Assembly (NCBI GenBank): GCA_021234155.1
Contig: JAJEKV010000822.1
Location: 1-64,000, forward strand
Source: Isoetes taiwanensis
Taxonomy: Eukaryota; Streptophyta; Lycopodiopsida; Isoetales; Isoetaceae
Length of the DNA stretch: 64,000 bases
Direction of reading: 5' to 3'
Shown piece by piece: positions 23,610 to 34,700 of the stretch. Numbering within the stretch: the first letter of the stretch is position 1; every line of letters starts with the position of its first letter. A model generated the notes under the pieces. It searched no databases. It was not told the DNA's origin and was given only the letters and a program-made list of their open reading frames with translations. A program made the translations under genes and the position numbers.

Positions 23610-24084
23610 TCACCTCGGCATTCCTCGATCACCTCGGCATTTGTAGCATTCGAAGTCACGGAAAAGATGAAACCTGAACAACTTGAACATAAGTTTCTGC
23701 TCTGCAAATACGACATTCCTCTTTACGGTCAGCACGTTGTTAAACCATCTCTCTTTGCAAATGATGCATTCAATAGAGTGTTCCATGCAATTAACGGCGG
23801 TAGCCCGTGAAGCGCCCCATGAGGCCCTGCAAAAAGATAGCAAAAGATGAATCGGTGAGACAAGAACGAATGGAATCGGCAAGACAGGCTAATATCACCT
23901 GACTAACTGGCTTGCGTTTCTCATTGGCGAGCACGGCCTCGGCGCTGGAATTGATGTTCCCTGAACCTCGCAAGCTTGCCGTTTCAGTGGCCCTCCTCCC
24001 ATTGCCGGCCCTTGGTGGCCTCATATCGGGCGCCATAGCAGGCACAGAACTCCGGGTTCCTCTCCGATGAGCGAAGCTTTGCAT
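23610..24084 (-). pseudogene. cysteine-rich coding relic, possibly Helitron-type zinc finger region
   Basis: On the minus strand an exon-like piece (24084 to about 23900) starts MQSFAHRRGTRSSVPAMAPD and could end at a CAG|GTGATA donor. After a TTTTGCAG acceptor at about 23827 the text reads HSIECIICKERWFNNVLT and later FECYKCRGD. The C..CKERWF....C..C spacing recalls the N-terminal zinc-binding region of plant Helitron Rep/helicase proteins, but no Rep or helicase motif follows, and the stops after 23610 end any frame. An unrelated small zinc-finger relic is equally possible. Confidence 0.3.
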
Positions 24085-24184
24085 GCTTCAGAGAATGTCT
24101 CCGTCCCTGCGAGCGGGAAAGTTCAAATGACAGTCACATCACAGATAGGTAATGATGGATCTATTGCAGTTAATGATGGCTACT

Positions 24185-24600
24185 GTTCGCCCTACAGTGC
24201 TGTGTCTCTCACGACCAGTGTATATCTATACCTTTCTATATCCATACCAGCGTAATTCTATATCTAGCTATATCCATACGTATCTATACCTATATTCTGT
24301 ATTTATACCTATGGTATGTGATTCCCACCCCTACCCATTGGGTATAAATACTAAAGGTATAAATACTTGGGTGTATTTATACCCATGGTATGTGATTCCA
24401 AGCCCTACCCATGCATTGTCCAGATAAACCACCAACTTGTGTCCAGATAAACCAATGGGGTATAAATACTCAGGGTATAAATGGTAGTCATTGACATTGG
24501 GTATAAATACTCCGGGTATTGATACTTGGTGTATTTATACCCGTGGCATGTGGCACCAAGACCTAACCATACATTGTCCAGATAAACCACTAGTCCACAA
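24185..24600. repeat. imperfect repeats and palindromes of GGTATAAATAC and CAGATAAACCA
   Basis: TATAAATAC and its complement GTATTTATA occur at least eight times, several as facing pairs (for example around 24300-24380 and 24460-24545). The phrase ATGTGATTCC-A-CCCTACCCAT recurs at about 24318 and 24391, and CCAGATAAACCA recurs at about 24420, 24442 and 24580. Confidence 0.75.
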
Positions 24601-24660
24601 AAAACATAGTTCTTAAAACTGCTGTGAAGCGTGATTCCATCACATATCTGATATACATAG

Positions 24661-25533
24661 TTACGCAAGGAGATAGTCTAGTGCTGCAAAGCAAGAAAAA
24701 ATGAGAGCAGATGGTTCTATGGCAGCAATACCTAAAGTGAATGGTCTGCCTTCTTGATACAAGAATACACACTCTTGGTGTAGAGAAACCCACAATCTAA
24801 TGGTCTCTGGAACATTTGGATGTAGCAGCCAAGTGTCTCTAGCAAGTTTGCGAGAGATATTGTACACATCATCCATATCAAGAATCTGGTCACGGTTTTT
24901 CTCTTCAGAGGGGTTCATTCTCCTCTGCAGTGCCCATTCCTCCTCGTGCTTTATCATGACCTGTTGGAAAGTGTGGTTTTGATGAAGCAAATTCCTTGCC
25001 CAAAGCTTCTTCTTCTTAGATAGCCAGGGGGCCACATTGAACCTGGTTTTCTCACAATTTGGATCTTCCTTGGCATGCGCTTTTGCGAATCGATGCGCTT
25101 CATCTCATAATAAGTTATCTTTGTCCACTCCGCCTCAAGTATAATTGCGCCGGGTTGGAAGTGGCACATGCACCCGCAGCTTGATCTTTGGGTCCCTCGA
25201 ACCTCTTGCATTGAGATGGATCCAATCTCTTAGCCCTCAGCCACCAATGCCCTCGTGTCTTTTCAAGCACCTTTTGGTATTGGCCCGGAGGTCCTTTGGA
25301 CCATAGGCACACCAAGAGGCTGCAAAACCATAGCCCCAATTCCATCCACGGTTTACATCAATCTCAAAATGCAAAGCGTAAAATGAACAAATAAATGCAT
25401 TAAAAGAAAGAAAATACACCGGATAACACTCACATGGTGCGGTTGAGGTGCACATTTTAAATCGACCTTCCTCTTCGAGATCCCCGGTTTTAGCGGTTTG
25501 AAAACCTCTTGTAGAAGTTTGTGTTTGTGCCAT
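24661..25533 (-). pseudogene. MULE-type transposase gene, N-terminal exons only
   Basis: ATG at 25533 opens MAQTQTSTRGFQTAKTGDLE; a plausible intron runs from GTGAGT near 25438 to TTGCAG near 25323. The second exon continues across frame slips with EWTKITYYEMKRIDSQKRMP and then, from 25035, the 124-aa frame WALQRRMNPSEEKNRDQILD, DVYNISRKLARDTWLLHPN, IRLWVSLHQECVFLYQEG and PFTLGI. The order 'exon-linker, W....P....VFFYQE, PFTLGI' is what precedes the first catalytic aspartate in the MULE/FAR1-like transposases of non-flowering plants. The catalytic core that should follow is missing: the frame stops at 24661, beside the GGTATAAATAC repeats. It complements, but is not joined to, the C-terminal transposase at 11647. 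Confidence 0.45.
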
Positions 25534-25578
25534 CACAGTTCTCCTCTCTCCGTTTATGAAATCACCGCCCTGTTTTGG

Positions 25579-25930
25579 CACTACTAGAGGATGGGGTTGT
25601 TTGTAACGTCGGTTTGCGACGATATGAAACGCCCATCGTCGAAAAAAATCAGGTGACGTTCCCATAACGTCGCACAAAAATTTAAACGATGTCGAGATAG
25701 AACATCCCGTCCATAGCTTGGAACGTCACGGTCGACGTCGCAGAATGGCAAAAAATCGAAAGTAACGCGTTTACGACATTGCACAAAATTCAAACAACAT
25801 CGCGTGTAGAACGCCGACGTCATAGTTGGAACGTTCGGTCGACGCCGCATGGCCTAATACGTACACGCCGCACTAGCGACGTATCACGTCGTAAGTGCAA
25901 CGTTAAACGTCACTGGCGAAACATCTCATT
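25579..25930 (+). mobile_element. CACTA-like transposon left terminus with subterminal repeats
   Basis: The sequence opens CACTACTAGAGGATGGGG at 25579, the terminal pentamer of CACTA (En/Spm) elements. It is followed by a CpG-rich tract packed with ACGTCG/CGACGT motifs. Two ~109-bp units align well: CACAAAA.TT.AAAC...TCG...TAGAAC...CGTC.ATA, then TTGGAACGT..CGGTCGACG.CGCA, at about 25674-25742 and 25783-25852. Dense subterminal repeats are a CACTA hallmark. No matching TAGTG end was located to the right and no CACTA transposase was found, so this is a partial copy or a very long nested one. Confidence 0.5.
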
Positions 25931-26037
25931 GCGAAAGTGAAAGAATAAACACAAAATAAATACAAATACGAGTTATTGAGGTGTTGGTAAGGCCTTAGGT
26001 TTGCTAGCCGAGGTTAGTTTGGGCTTACATATCACTA

Positions 26038-26330
26038 TCCTTATATATATACAATTATATTGAGTGTCACAAATGATGTAGAGTCTCAAATGGTGTAGAG
26101 ATTTATGCCACAAATTTTTGGTAGAGATTGATCTCTACCGGCCCATCTCTCAGTGATGGACGGCCCAGACGGTACACCGTGAACTCCCCAAGCATCCCTA
26201 TTGTTGGTGTACCAAAATGTTGGTAGAGATTGATCTCGCCGCCCATCTCTCAGATGAACGGCCCACAACAAAAGCCCCCATTCATTAAGCCCCCAATTTA
26301 TCCCCCCGCCGTTGGGCCCGGATCCGGCCT
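26038..26330 (+). mobile_element. repeat module R1, left end of unit 1 (Helitron-like)
   Basis: The module opens TCCTTATATATATACAATTA and continues with gtgtcacaaatgatgtagag, then caaatggtgtagag, ttggtagagattgatctc and a GC-rich (C)CGTCCATCTC..GATGGACGGCCC stem-like segment. The same order recurs at 34452, 41535, 47109, 56416 and 63297. A TC start, an AT-rich terminus and modular 'gatctaggccgttgatc' text are typical of plant Helitron 5' regions. Unit 1 would run to about 34451 and contains the 1.85-kb duplication, an unassigned minus-strand exon and a kinase fragment. The flank to the left differs from those of R2-R5. Confidence 0.5.
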
Positions 26331-26679
26331 CCTTTGGATTTTGCTTGATTTACGCTTTGCCGCCAATAGCTCACATTTTTAGCCCGAAAGTTGCCAAACA
26401 TTTTTGGTGCCCGCTTTGGTGATTTCATGAGGGTTTCGCCTATGTTGGTAATGGCTCTTCTACACGATAAATTCTAGCCTGTGTTTTGGTGGATTGCTTT
26501 TTAATCGATTTATATGCAAACCTTACCGTAATAAAAAGCATTGGGTTCGTGTCTTTGGCATCCGCTTCTGTTTTGTTTAATCGTTAAAAACCGGGTTTGT
26601 TTATGCATTGCGTAAAGAGCAAGGATTCCGACCACGCTTTCAAGGCAGCCTTTGGACCTCTTCTTGCCGGTATAAAACA

Positions 26680-29600
26680 TAAATCGATATCCTTGCCTTA
26701 CACATTCAGCGAACACACAAGGTAATCGCTTGGCAGATATGGGAAATGCAAAGATTCCGGAAGGGATTGGGCCCCGCAGTACTTTTCGCGGATTAGAAAA
26801 AAGATTCTATATCTCAAATAACTAGGTTTCTTCTAAGCTCTGCCTTGACAAAGATTTGGACAGAGAAAACCCCCTCGATTTTTGTGATGATATTGTAAGA
26901 TCTTTTTTCATGCTATCGCAAGTCGCTTTTGATCTTTTAACTGTTCCTTTGTTTGTATTCTTAACATGCAAGTTCTCATTTTATGGTAGGCAACAATTCT
27001 TTAAAGCATATGCGTGTTGCCAATAGTTTATTGTGTAGGAGAGGTTTATAAATTAGATAAAAAACATTTTCGTTGTTGCATTAGCTCGCTCTTGATAACT
27101 CTCTGGCTCTCTAAGGTGTCTAAATCATGTAATTTTAAATATCATAAAGAGACATGGAGAAGTGGCCAGGTATGTAAGGTTATTGGGTCATATTTTCATC
27201 TTATACAATCGTGAAGGTGTCTATAGCAAAAGCCATGTATCGATGCAAACATGTTCTGAGGCGAGTGAGCAAGAGGATAAATGAGATCTATATTGTAAAT
27301 CATGTAGAAAGTTGTAGCCTAATCTAGAGGTGTTAGACATGGTAGATGAGATGGTAGTATACTCTCCAATAACGTTAGCTCCATATACTCTTCTTTATCA
27401 CGTTTTCATTGGTGTGGTTTATGTTCATTACGGGGTATCCTTTGTCTTGCGTGGGTTGTTGGACAGTTCTAGAAGAAAAATCTTGAATGCTGAGAATATG
27501 GTGGTCAGGGATACTGCATATTAGACAAATCCTCTGGAAAGGTTAGCTTTCAAGTGGTGAGTCCATCTTGCACTCCATCCTCCTCCAGTATGGTTTTTGA
27601 ACCTCGCCGTAATGCAAACAACTACGCAACTAAGGTTTAGCCATGGACTTTTATCGTCTTTGCCGCAGTTAGGTCACCGCTAAATATCTAGAGGTATGAA
27701 TGGTAATGGTAGATGTAAAATTTTAGCTCATTTTAGTGATTGGAAATACCTCTGCTTGCATGCTTGGCGAGTAAGACTCCATTAATTTCCACATATTTAC
27801 GGGATTTTGCCGCAGATAACATCAGGCCGAGCGATGGAAATGATGCCGTGTACTTTAAACTAGAAATGACCGCCCTCATCCAGATCTCCTTCCGCCCTAA
27901 ATGTGAAGCGGTGGCCATTTCGCCGGAATGGCTGCATGTATGACGGTGTTTGTGTCCAAAGAGATGTTTTGAAGCCGATTTGGAGAGACCCGAGCATTTT
28001 TCGATCACTTTGTTTCCGGATGGTGCCGAATACATGGCCTACGCCAAAAATATAGAAGTTTCGAGAGTACATGGTCAAAACAACAATTTTGATATGCCCT
28101 AGCGGCTTTCTCGTGATTGTATGATGCAAGGTAAGAATTCTATTCTATTCTATTTATTTTTCAGTTTTGGCTTTTTAGCTTTTCTTCACCGCTTTCTTTT
28201 TCGCCTCACGGGTGAATGTCAGATTTGAAAATGCTGGGGCTTAAATTACCAAAAGAGACCCATTGGACGGATTCGAATGTCTGCATGTGCCAACAGATGC
28301 TTTCTGCATTTTTACTGCTTTTTTGAGTTGCATGCCGCTTTATCGATTTTATTTATCCTGGCTAGACTTAGAAATATCTCAGTTCGAAAAATCAGAACTG
28401 TGGTTACTTCTGGGGAGCATTCATTTATCTGTTGCCTTCAGGAGAAATTCTAGGTGATTTACTCATTCTTGAGGCACTGGATGCATACCTAGTGTAGACC
28501 TTGGCACATCTTTTTGTGGCATTGGAATCTATAAATTGATATCCTTGCCTTACACATTCCGCGCAACACAAGGTACTGAGCGCAGATATGGGAAATGCAG
28601 CATTCCAGTGGATTGGGCCCCCGCAGGTGCTTTCTGTGATTAGAAAAAGATTCTATATCTCAAATAACTAGGTTTCTTCTAAGCTCGGGCCTTGACAAAG
28701 ATTTGGACAGGAGAAAACCCTCTGATTTTTGTGATGATATTGTAAGATCTTTTTCATGCTACTGTCGTTTTTGATCTTTAACTGTTCCTTTGTTTGTATT
28801 CTTAACATGCAAGTTCTCATTTTATGGTAGGCAACAATTCTTTAAAGCATATGCATGTTGCCAATAGTTTATTGTGTAGGAGAGGTTTATAAATTAGATA
28901 AAAAACATTTTCGTTGTTGCATTAGCTCTGGCTCTTGATAACTCTCTGGCTCTAGCAGGTCTAAATCCTGTAATTTTAAATATCACAGAGACATGGAGAA
29001 GTGGCCAGGTATGTAAGGTTATTGGGTCATATTTTCATCTTATACAATCATAAGGTGTCTATAGCAAAAGCCATGTATCGATGCAAACATGTCTACAGGC
29101 AGGAGCAAGAGGAGCAACAGATCTATATTGTAAATCATGTAGAAAGTTGTAGCCTAATCTAGAGGTGTTAGACATGGTAGATGAGATGGTAGTATACTCT
29201 CCAATAACGTTAGCTCCATATACTCTTCTTTATCACGTTTTTCATTGGTGTGGTTTATGTTCATTACAGGGTATCCTTTGTCTTACAGGTTGTTGGACAG
29301 TTCTAGAAGAAAAATCTTGAATGCTGAGAATATGGTGGTCAGGGATACTGCATATTAGACAAATCCTCTGGAAAGGTTAGCTTTCAAGTGGTGAGTCCAT
29401 CTTGCACTCCATCCTCCTCCAGTATGGTTTTTGAACCTGTCGGTAATGCAAACAACTACGCAACTAGGTTTAGCCATGGACTTTACTGGTCGCTGCTGCA
29501 GGTTAGGTCACTGCTAAATATCTAGAGGTATGAATGGTAATGGTAGATGTAAAATTTTAGCTCATTTTAGTGACTGGAAATACCTCTGCTTGCATGCTTG

Positions 29601-30352
29601 GCAGAGTAAGACTCCATTAATTTCCACATATTTCTGGGATTTTGCAGCCGCAGATAACATCAGGCTGAACGATGGAAATGATGCCAGGTACTTTAAACTA
29701 GAAATGACTGCCCTCATCCAGATCTCTCCTTCTGCCCAAATGTGTTAGCGGCTGGCCATTTCGGCCGGAATGGCTGCATGTATGATTTGGTGTTTGTGTC
29801 CAAAGAGATGTTTTGAAGCCGATTTGGAGAGACCCAGAGCATTTTCTGATCACTGTTTCAGATGGTCTGGAATACATGGCCTCTGCCCAAAATATAGAAG
29901 TTTCAGAGTACATGGCCGCAGCAACAATTTTGATATGCCCTAGCAGCTTTCTCTGTGATTGTATGATGCAAGGTAAGAATTCTATTCTATTCTATTTATT
30001 TTTCAGTTTTGGCTTTTAGCTTTCTCTTCACCGCTTTCTTTTCGCCTCTGGGTGAATGCTGTAGATTTGAAAATGCCGGGCGAAATTGCAAAGAGACATG
30101 TCTGCATGTGCCAACAGATGCTTTCTGCATTTTTACTGCTTTTTTGAGTTGCATGCCGCTTTATCGATTTTATTTATCCTGGCTAGACTTAGAAATATCT
30201 CAGTTCGAAAAATCAGAACTGTGGTTACTTCTGGGGAGCATTCATTTATCTGTTGCCTTCAGGAGAAATTCTAGGTGATTTACTCATTCTTGAGGCACTG
30301 GATACGTACCTAGTGTAGACCTTGGCACATCTTTTTGTGGCATTGGAATCTA
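26680..30352. repeat. 1.85-kb tandem duplication (copy A 26680-28531, copy B 28532-30352)
   Basis: Copy B follows copy A directly with an offset of about 1852 bp. Long stretches are identical (for example the 27,330-27,590 and 29,180-29,420 region). Differences concentrate at CAG/CTG positions of copy B, which read CG, CCG or ACG in copy A. Both copies hold exon-like pieces on the plus strand: DMGNAAFQWIGPPQVL in B, SDWKYLCLHAWQSKTPLIS, and SDGLEYMASAQNIEVSEYMA before a GTAAG donor. I cannot assign them to a family. They look like a captured host gene fragment duplicated within unit 1. Confidence 0.9.
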
Positions 30353-30429
30353 CTGTCTAGATCATGCCGGAATCCTTCCCAACCACATTGGCAGTCGAAA
30401 AATTCTAGCTTGAGTTGCCATTTCTCATG

Positions 30430-31299
30430 TCAACTGTTTTATGTGCGATGCTACAAATAATCAACTCAACATCTTGGGAACTAAAGCGGAAAAATGGAGC
30501 AAACCTGTTGTTTCTATTCACAAGCTTATCCTGAAGCGTGATTTTTCCAGGACGGTGAAGTTTGTAAGGAATCAGGTTGGTTCTCTCAACTTGCGTTTTT
30601 GCCATTTTTCAGTCTGTTGTTCATACTCGGAATATAGATATTTGAGTGCTGAAGTTAAGAACCATCGATTCCCTCTGTGGATTTGCATTTCATTGTGGGT
30701 TTGAAGGATTCCACCACGTTTTAGATTTTCCTTACAAAATCGCCGTTCTAAACATTTCCTCACAGTTCTCTTGATAATGCAAGCTTCGGGGTCTCATTGT
30801 TGGATTTATGGAGTCCAATGCTGTTCTTGGTTCACTGCCGGAAGGTAAGTCTTAGAGCAGGGCCATCTGCGGCATGACTTTGGGGTGTCGCATAGCCGTT
30901 GCAGCTCCAGGGGATCTGTCACCAAACTGCGTACTAAAATTTGAAGCCAATTCGGCTAGTTTAGAGGCAGAATCAGATGGTCCATATTTTGGAGAAGAAT
31001 TCGTTGCTGAATCCTGTGTTTTTTCCAAAAATTAACTTAATGCTTGAAATCACTGTCTGAGTTTAGGGGTACAGAAAATCATGTGGAGCGAAAATCAGTA
31101 ATTACCCTGGAGCCTTTTAAGTTGACTGAAAAATGTTGTTCGGGTCCCTTTGCGGGTTCTCCTAGATGAATGACCAGCTCATTTTGTCCCTCTTCTGTAA
31201 GCAATAACCAGTTCTAATCCATGAAGACAGCAAGCATAACTGTCATAGATGGGAACAAAAAACAGCAGAGCTTAAACAGACACGCTGTAGCTTACTAGC
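30430..31299 (+). other. exon-like relics, unassigned
   Basis: After the duplicated block the plus strand has NILGTKAEKWSKPVVSIHKL (about 30471-30530) and, near 30783-30844, LRGLIVGFMESNAVLGSLPE directly before a GTAAGT donor. Both look like pieces of a captured gene; no family was recognised. The rest of the stretch shows nothing. Confidence 0.3.
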
Positions 31300-31554
31300 T
31301 CAGAAATGTGAAATGCTTATAATATAAATAGTAGTTTCAACCTCAAGGTCGTCAAGCTCCAGCTTTGTCACTCGACCAGCAAAATCAATTAGCCAAGGTC
31401 TTTGCTTGTCATCATATCCCCATTCAAAAGTAAGCTCCTTTCCATGAAAACTTTCATGAAAACGCCCATCAATGCACCAGGAAAACTTGCAATCTCCATC
31501 CATTCCCAGTAAGTTCTGTCTTCCTGCAAGTAGATTCAGCTCAATGGCACCCAC
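31300..31554 (-). pseudogene. conserved-looking single exon, unknown product
   Basis: On the minus strand a frame runs through NLLGMDGDCKFSWCIDGRFH, ESFHGKELTFEWGYDDKQ and RPWLIDFAGRVTKLELDDLE. It appears bounded by a TTGCAG acceptor near 31525 and a GAG|GTTGAA donor near 31345. The residue composition and lack of stops suggest a real exon of about 180 bp, captured recently. I do not recognise the family. Unlike the other captured fragments it lies antisense to the repeat modules, so it may come from a separate insertion. Confidence 0.4.
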
Positions 31555-31779
31555 TAATAGAATCTATCATCTACTACAAAATCATTAAATGGTGAACCTG
31601 AGAATGTAACTAGCTCATCCTGACGAAGGTTTGTTTCCCTTCAAAATGTTTTTGATGTTTTTATGTTGGTTCTATAGCTTTCGTTTTGATCTTATAATTG
31701 TTGAAGGATAATGCATGTTAATGAGTTATACAGCACAGCCTTCTCTCGTATTAGAATCGTCCATGGAGGCATATAAGGA

Positions 31780-32035
31780 TGCTGCCAAGAAACTTTGGCA
31801 TGTGGCCAGGCCTACTATTTCCACAAGTCCTGTCAAAGGCACATCATACATCGAGATATCAAATCATGTAATATCTCATTTGGTGTAGACCATGAGCCTC
31901 GGATGAAGTACTCTACAGTGTACTTTCCAATCATGCACTTTATGATTGCAATTTTGGCCGAGCAAAGTGGCTTCCTCAAGAGTTGTCACGTCATATTGTT
32001 ACACCTATTAAAGGCACAGTCGTTTGGGTATGTCA
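31780..32035 (+). pseudogene. receptor-like (cytoplasmic) kinase fragment
   Basis: The plus strand reads ACGQAYYFHKSCQRHIIHRD followed by IKSCNI, the catalytic loop of plant receptor-like kinases (HRDIK..NI). After DHEPR and about 50 degenerate bases, 31944 onwards gives D.NFGRAKWLPQELSRHIVT and PIKGT, matching the activation segment DFGLAKWLP..W..H.V...GTFGY of receptor-like cytoplasmic kinases. The N-lobe (glycine loop, VAVK lysine) and everything after the activation segment are missing. DFG reads D-C-N-F-G with an extra codon. This is a captured fragment in the sense orientation of unit 1; it cannot be an active kinase. Confidence 0.7.
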
Positions 32036-32039
32036 AGCT

Positions 32040-33400
32040 ATAACTTCCAAACGCAGGGAAAGAAAAATTTTACAGTCAGAGATCTTGAGAGCTTGGCTGA
32101 CCATACTCAAAGTAATGCTTTGTCTTTTTTCAGGTCTTTGGAACCGCTTATGAAAGAAGTCTGCGATCCGAAGCGCCCCTCAAGGTACAAGAATAATTTA
32201 CTTCAACACAGTAGCCGCCCTGGTTTGGTCAGAATGGCTGGACATTTTACATGGAAATTTATTCAAGACAAGAATAAGTCCTGCCTATAAGTAATGGGAT
32301 ACTGTGTCGCTTTGGTGAAGGGGTTTGCTGAAACATTGAAGCTTAAGATGGCCTTGATATTGTTGCCAATGTGTGGAAAGACTAACACTACTTCGCTCAA
32401 CAAAACTGGAAGCATGTTGTACCCTTCAACCACAATATCAACTTTCATAAGGTGAGCACATGGGGCCTTGTGCATAGGGTTTAAGAGAATAGCTTTCCCC
32501 TCAAGATTCCTTTTATAGAATGCACAAGACATCTTTAACTTAATGTAGCAAACGCTTTTGTATGCTTGGGATGCATCATTTCTCGGTAGCCATTATAGTT
32601 GGTGTTGCTATACACGCCGGGATGCATCCTGACCGGCATTTTCCAAGAATTATCAATGCATGTACAGAGATGTGGATGTACATTGCAATCCCGTAATCCT
32701 TTTATGTCGGGCGAGCGATTTGAGGGCCTTGAGGACAACTCAGTATATCGGGGTTCAAGTAGTGAAGCTATGCGAATCATTTTCATCTCTTTGCTTGGCA
32801 ATGCGTGTTGAAGAAATCCGGGATACAAAGTGTTGCCGTGATACCCAGTAACGGCTTGGCATTGCAACACAACAAAGCCTTGTGACGCAAAAGTGGTAAA
32901 ACCGACGATTAGTGGTAGAAGATAAAGGTGCAAGATAAAGTCCTAATCTCTTAGGCCAATAGTGCAAAGTAGACATAGTCATAACTTCATAACCGGGTGT
33001 CGTAGCTAATTGATTGTAATAATTCTAGATCGTATAAAGGGATTTGAAGTGAAGCCTTTAGTTCTTCTTAGCCAATCGTGAGTGTCAAATCGCTTTTTAT
33101 TGTATGACCATTTCAAGCAATTGACATGAATGACTAAACAATCCTAACTCAAGGGTTGGGTTGGTTCCACCTATTTTCCAAGAGGGAAGATTCTTCCCTA
33201 GCATGGTTGGGTAAGAGGTTGACTGTGGGTTAAGAAAGAAGGCTATGTTTGTGATTCTAGTTGTTTATCCTATAAGGTGATGCATGTCATTAGGGCCTCT
33301 CTAAAATTGAGCTTGACTATCAAGGGTTAATCAGAACTTATGGTGTTGACTTTGACCTTTAGGTATTTAGTTCTTCATTGGTTAACGATGGCATCATTTC
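32040..33400. other. no assignable gene; minus-strand open frames of unknown origin
   Basis: Minus-strand frames at 32535-32933 (VVLQCQAVTGYHGNTLYPGF, NYNGYREMMHPKHTKAFATL) and 32263-32532 are longer than chance neighbours and could be one decayed transposon protein. No catalytic motif was recognised. 33000-33400 shows nothing. Confidence 0.25.
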
Positions 33401-33404
33401 ATCG

Positions 33405-33535
33405 TGGGTGACACCGGATTCAAGAGGGTCAAGGGAATCTTAAAGAGTCTTCAAAGAATCTAGGGGTATTTAGGCAATCTTTTGAATCTAAGAGCATATC
33501 TTGAGTGTCTCGAAGGAATCTCATGGAATCTATTT
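33405..33535. repeat. degenerate GAATCT-rich array
   Basis: GAATCT or AATCTT recurs every 12-20 bases (gaatcttaaagagtcttc, gaatctaggggt, gaatctaagag, gaatctcatggaatct). The same kind of array is much longer at 62480-63030. Confidence 0.6.
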
Positions 33536-34329
33536 CTTCCTTATGGATATGCAAATGAAAGATTTATTTTGAATTATAATAGCAAGTTTATTATCCATTT
33601 CATTGCACACTTGAGATTCTTGAGTGTTTGGAAACAAGGGGGTTTAAAACTTGCTGGAGGCAATAAAGATTCTCGATCTTCACTTTTGTGAAAATTATAA
33701 AGCAGCGGCCTAACCAAGAATTCGACTTTTGAAACTCCCACAACAGGTATTTGGGTTCTATAAGGTATTGTCTTTGGTGTCTGGTTGTATATACCCTGTT
33801 AAATGTGGGACGAGCAATGTCAGCAGCCACCAATGACATGTATGGACGAAGCAAAGATGCGACAACATGGTGAAGGTAAAGAGTCATGCATTCTTTTTGT
33901 TTGATTGTTGAACCAGGACTCTGGTCAAACTGTGGCTATTGGGTGGAGGTTTGTATGGGTGGAGTGAAGTCTCTAATGAACTTTTTATTCTTGTGAATCT
34001 TTGTTTTCTATAGAAGGGTGGATCTCCAAGACCTATAAATACTCAAGTCTTTTTCTAAGTCGCCTAAAACCTCGATGCCATTTTTTTCCCTCGCTTAACC
34101 GGCTTTTGTTTATTGTTTTCTTTGGGTAAGTCGTTTTTTGCAAATCGGTTCTATTTTCTTGGAACCGCATAAATATGATATATTTGATTGGTATTCTTTG
34201 GAAGTGATGCTAGAGTGAAATATCTGATTTTTCCAACTTCCTTGCTAAGATTTTTATTGTAAATTACTCGAGCAAAAATTTAGATCGCAAATCTCCAGTT
34301 GAATTGATACTAATCTTTTTAAGCTTGGA

Positions 34330-34700
34330 TTTTTACTCCCCGATTTTCATTCACTATAGCTAATAGACCCATTACCAAGCATAACTACACTTTTATATAT
34401 TGATATGCATTTTTTTCACTTTTTTTTTGACTCGACTTTTGATAAGATAAATCTTTATATATATATATACAATTATATGGTGTCCGATCGATTGGTGTAG
34501 AGATTGATCTCACCGGCCCATCTCTCGACGAGATGGGCGGCCCGACATTTGACACCTCGTATCACCCCCAAGCAACCCGATTTGGGGCTTTTAATCTCGA
34601 CCCTTGAGGTGGGGGCATTTCATCTCGACCGTCCATCTCGGATTTGGACGGCCCACAACAAAAGCCCAGTTCGATTTCTCCATCGAATTCGACGATGGCG
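34330..34700 (+). mobile_element. repeat module R2 with upstream block, start of unit 2
   Basis: 34452 opens TCTTTATATATATATATACA followed by the shared ggtgtagagattgatctc, the GATGGGCGGCCC segment, gacacctcgtatcacccc and ttggggcttttaatctcgac. Just upstream (34330-34400) lies the block TTTAAGCTTGGA ... TTATTAATC-like ... TAATAGACCCATT that also precedes R3, R4 and R5. Unit 2 would extend to about 41534 and carries the ARP4 fragment. Confidence 0.5.

Noticed and set aside
32535-32982. Harbinger-type transposase on the minus strand
   Set aside because: NYNGYREMMHPKHTKAF faintly resembles its late block, but no DDE residues or flanking blocks are present.
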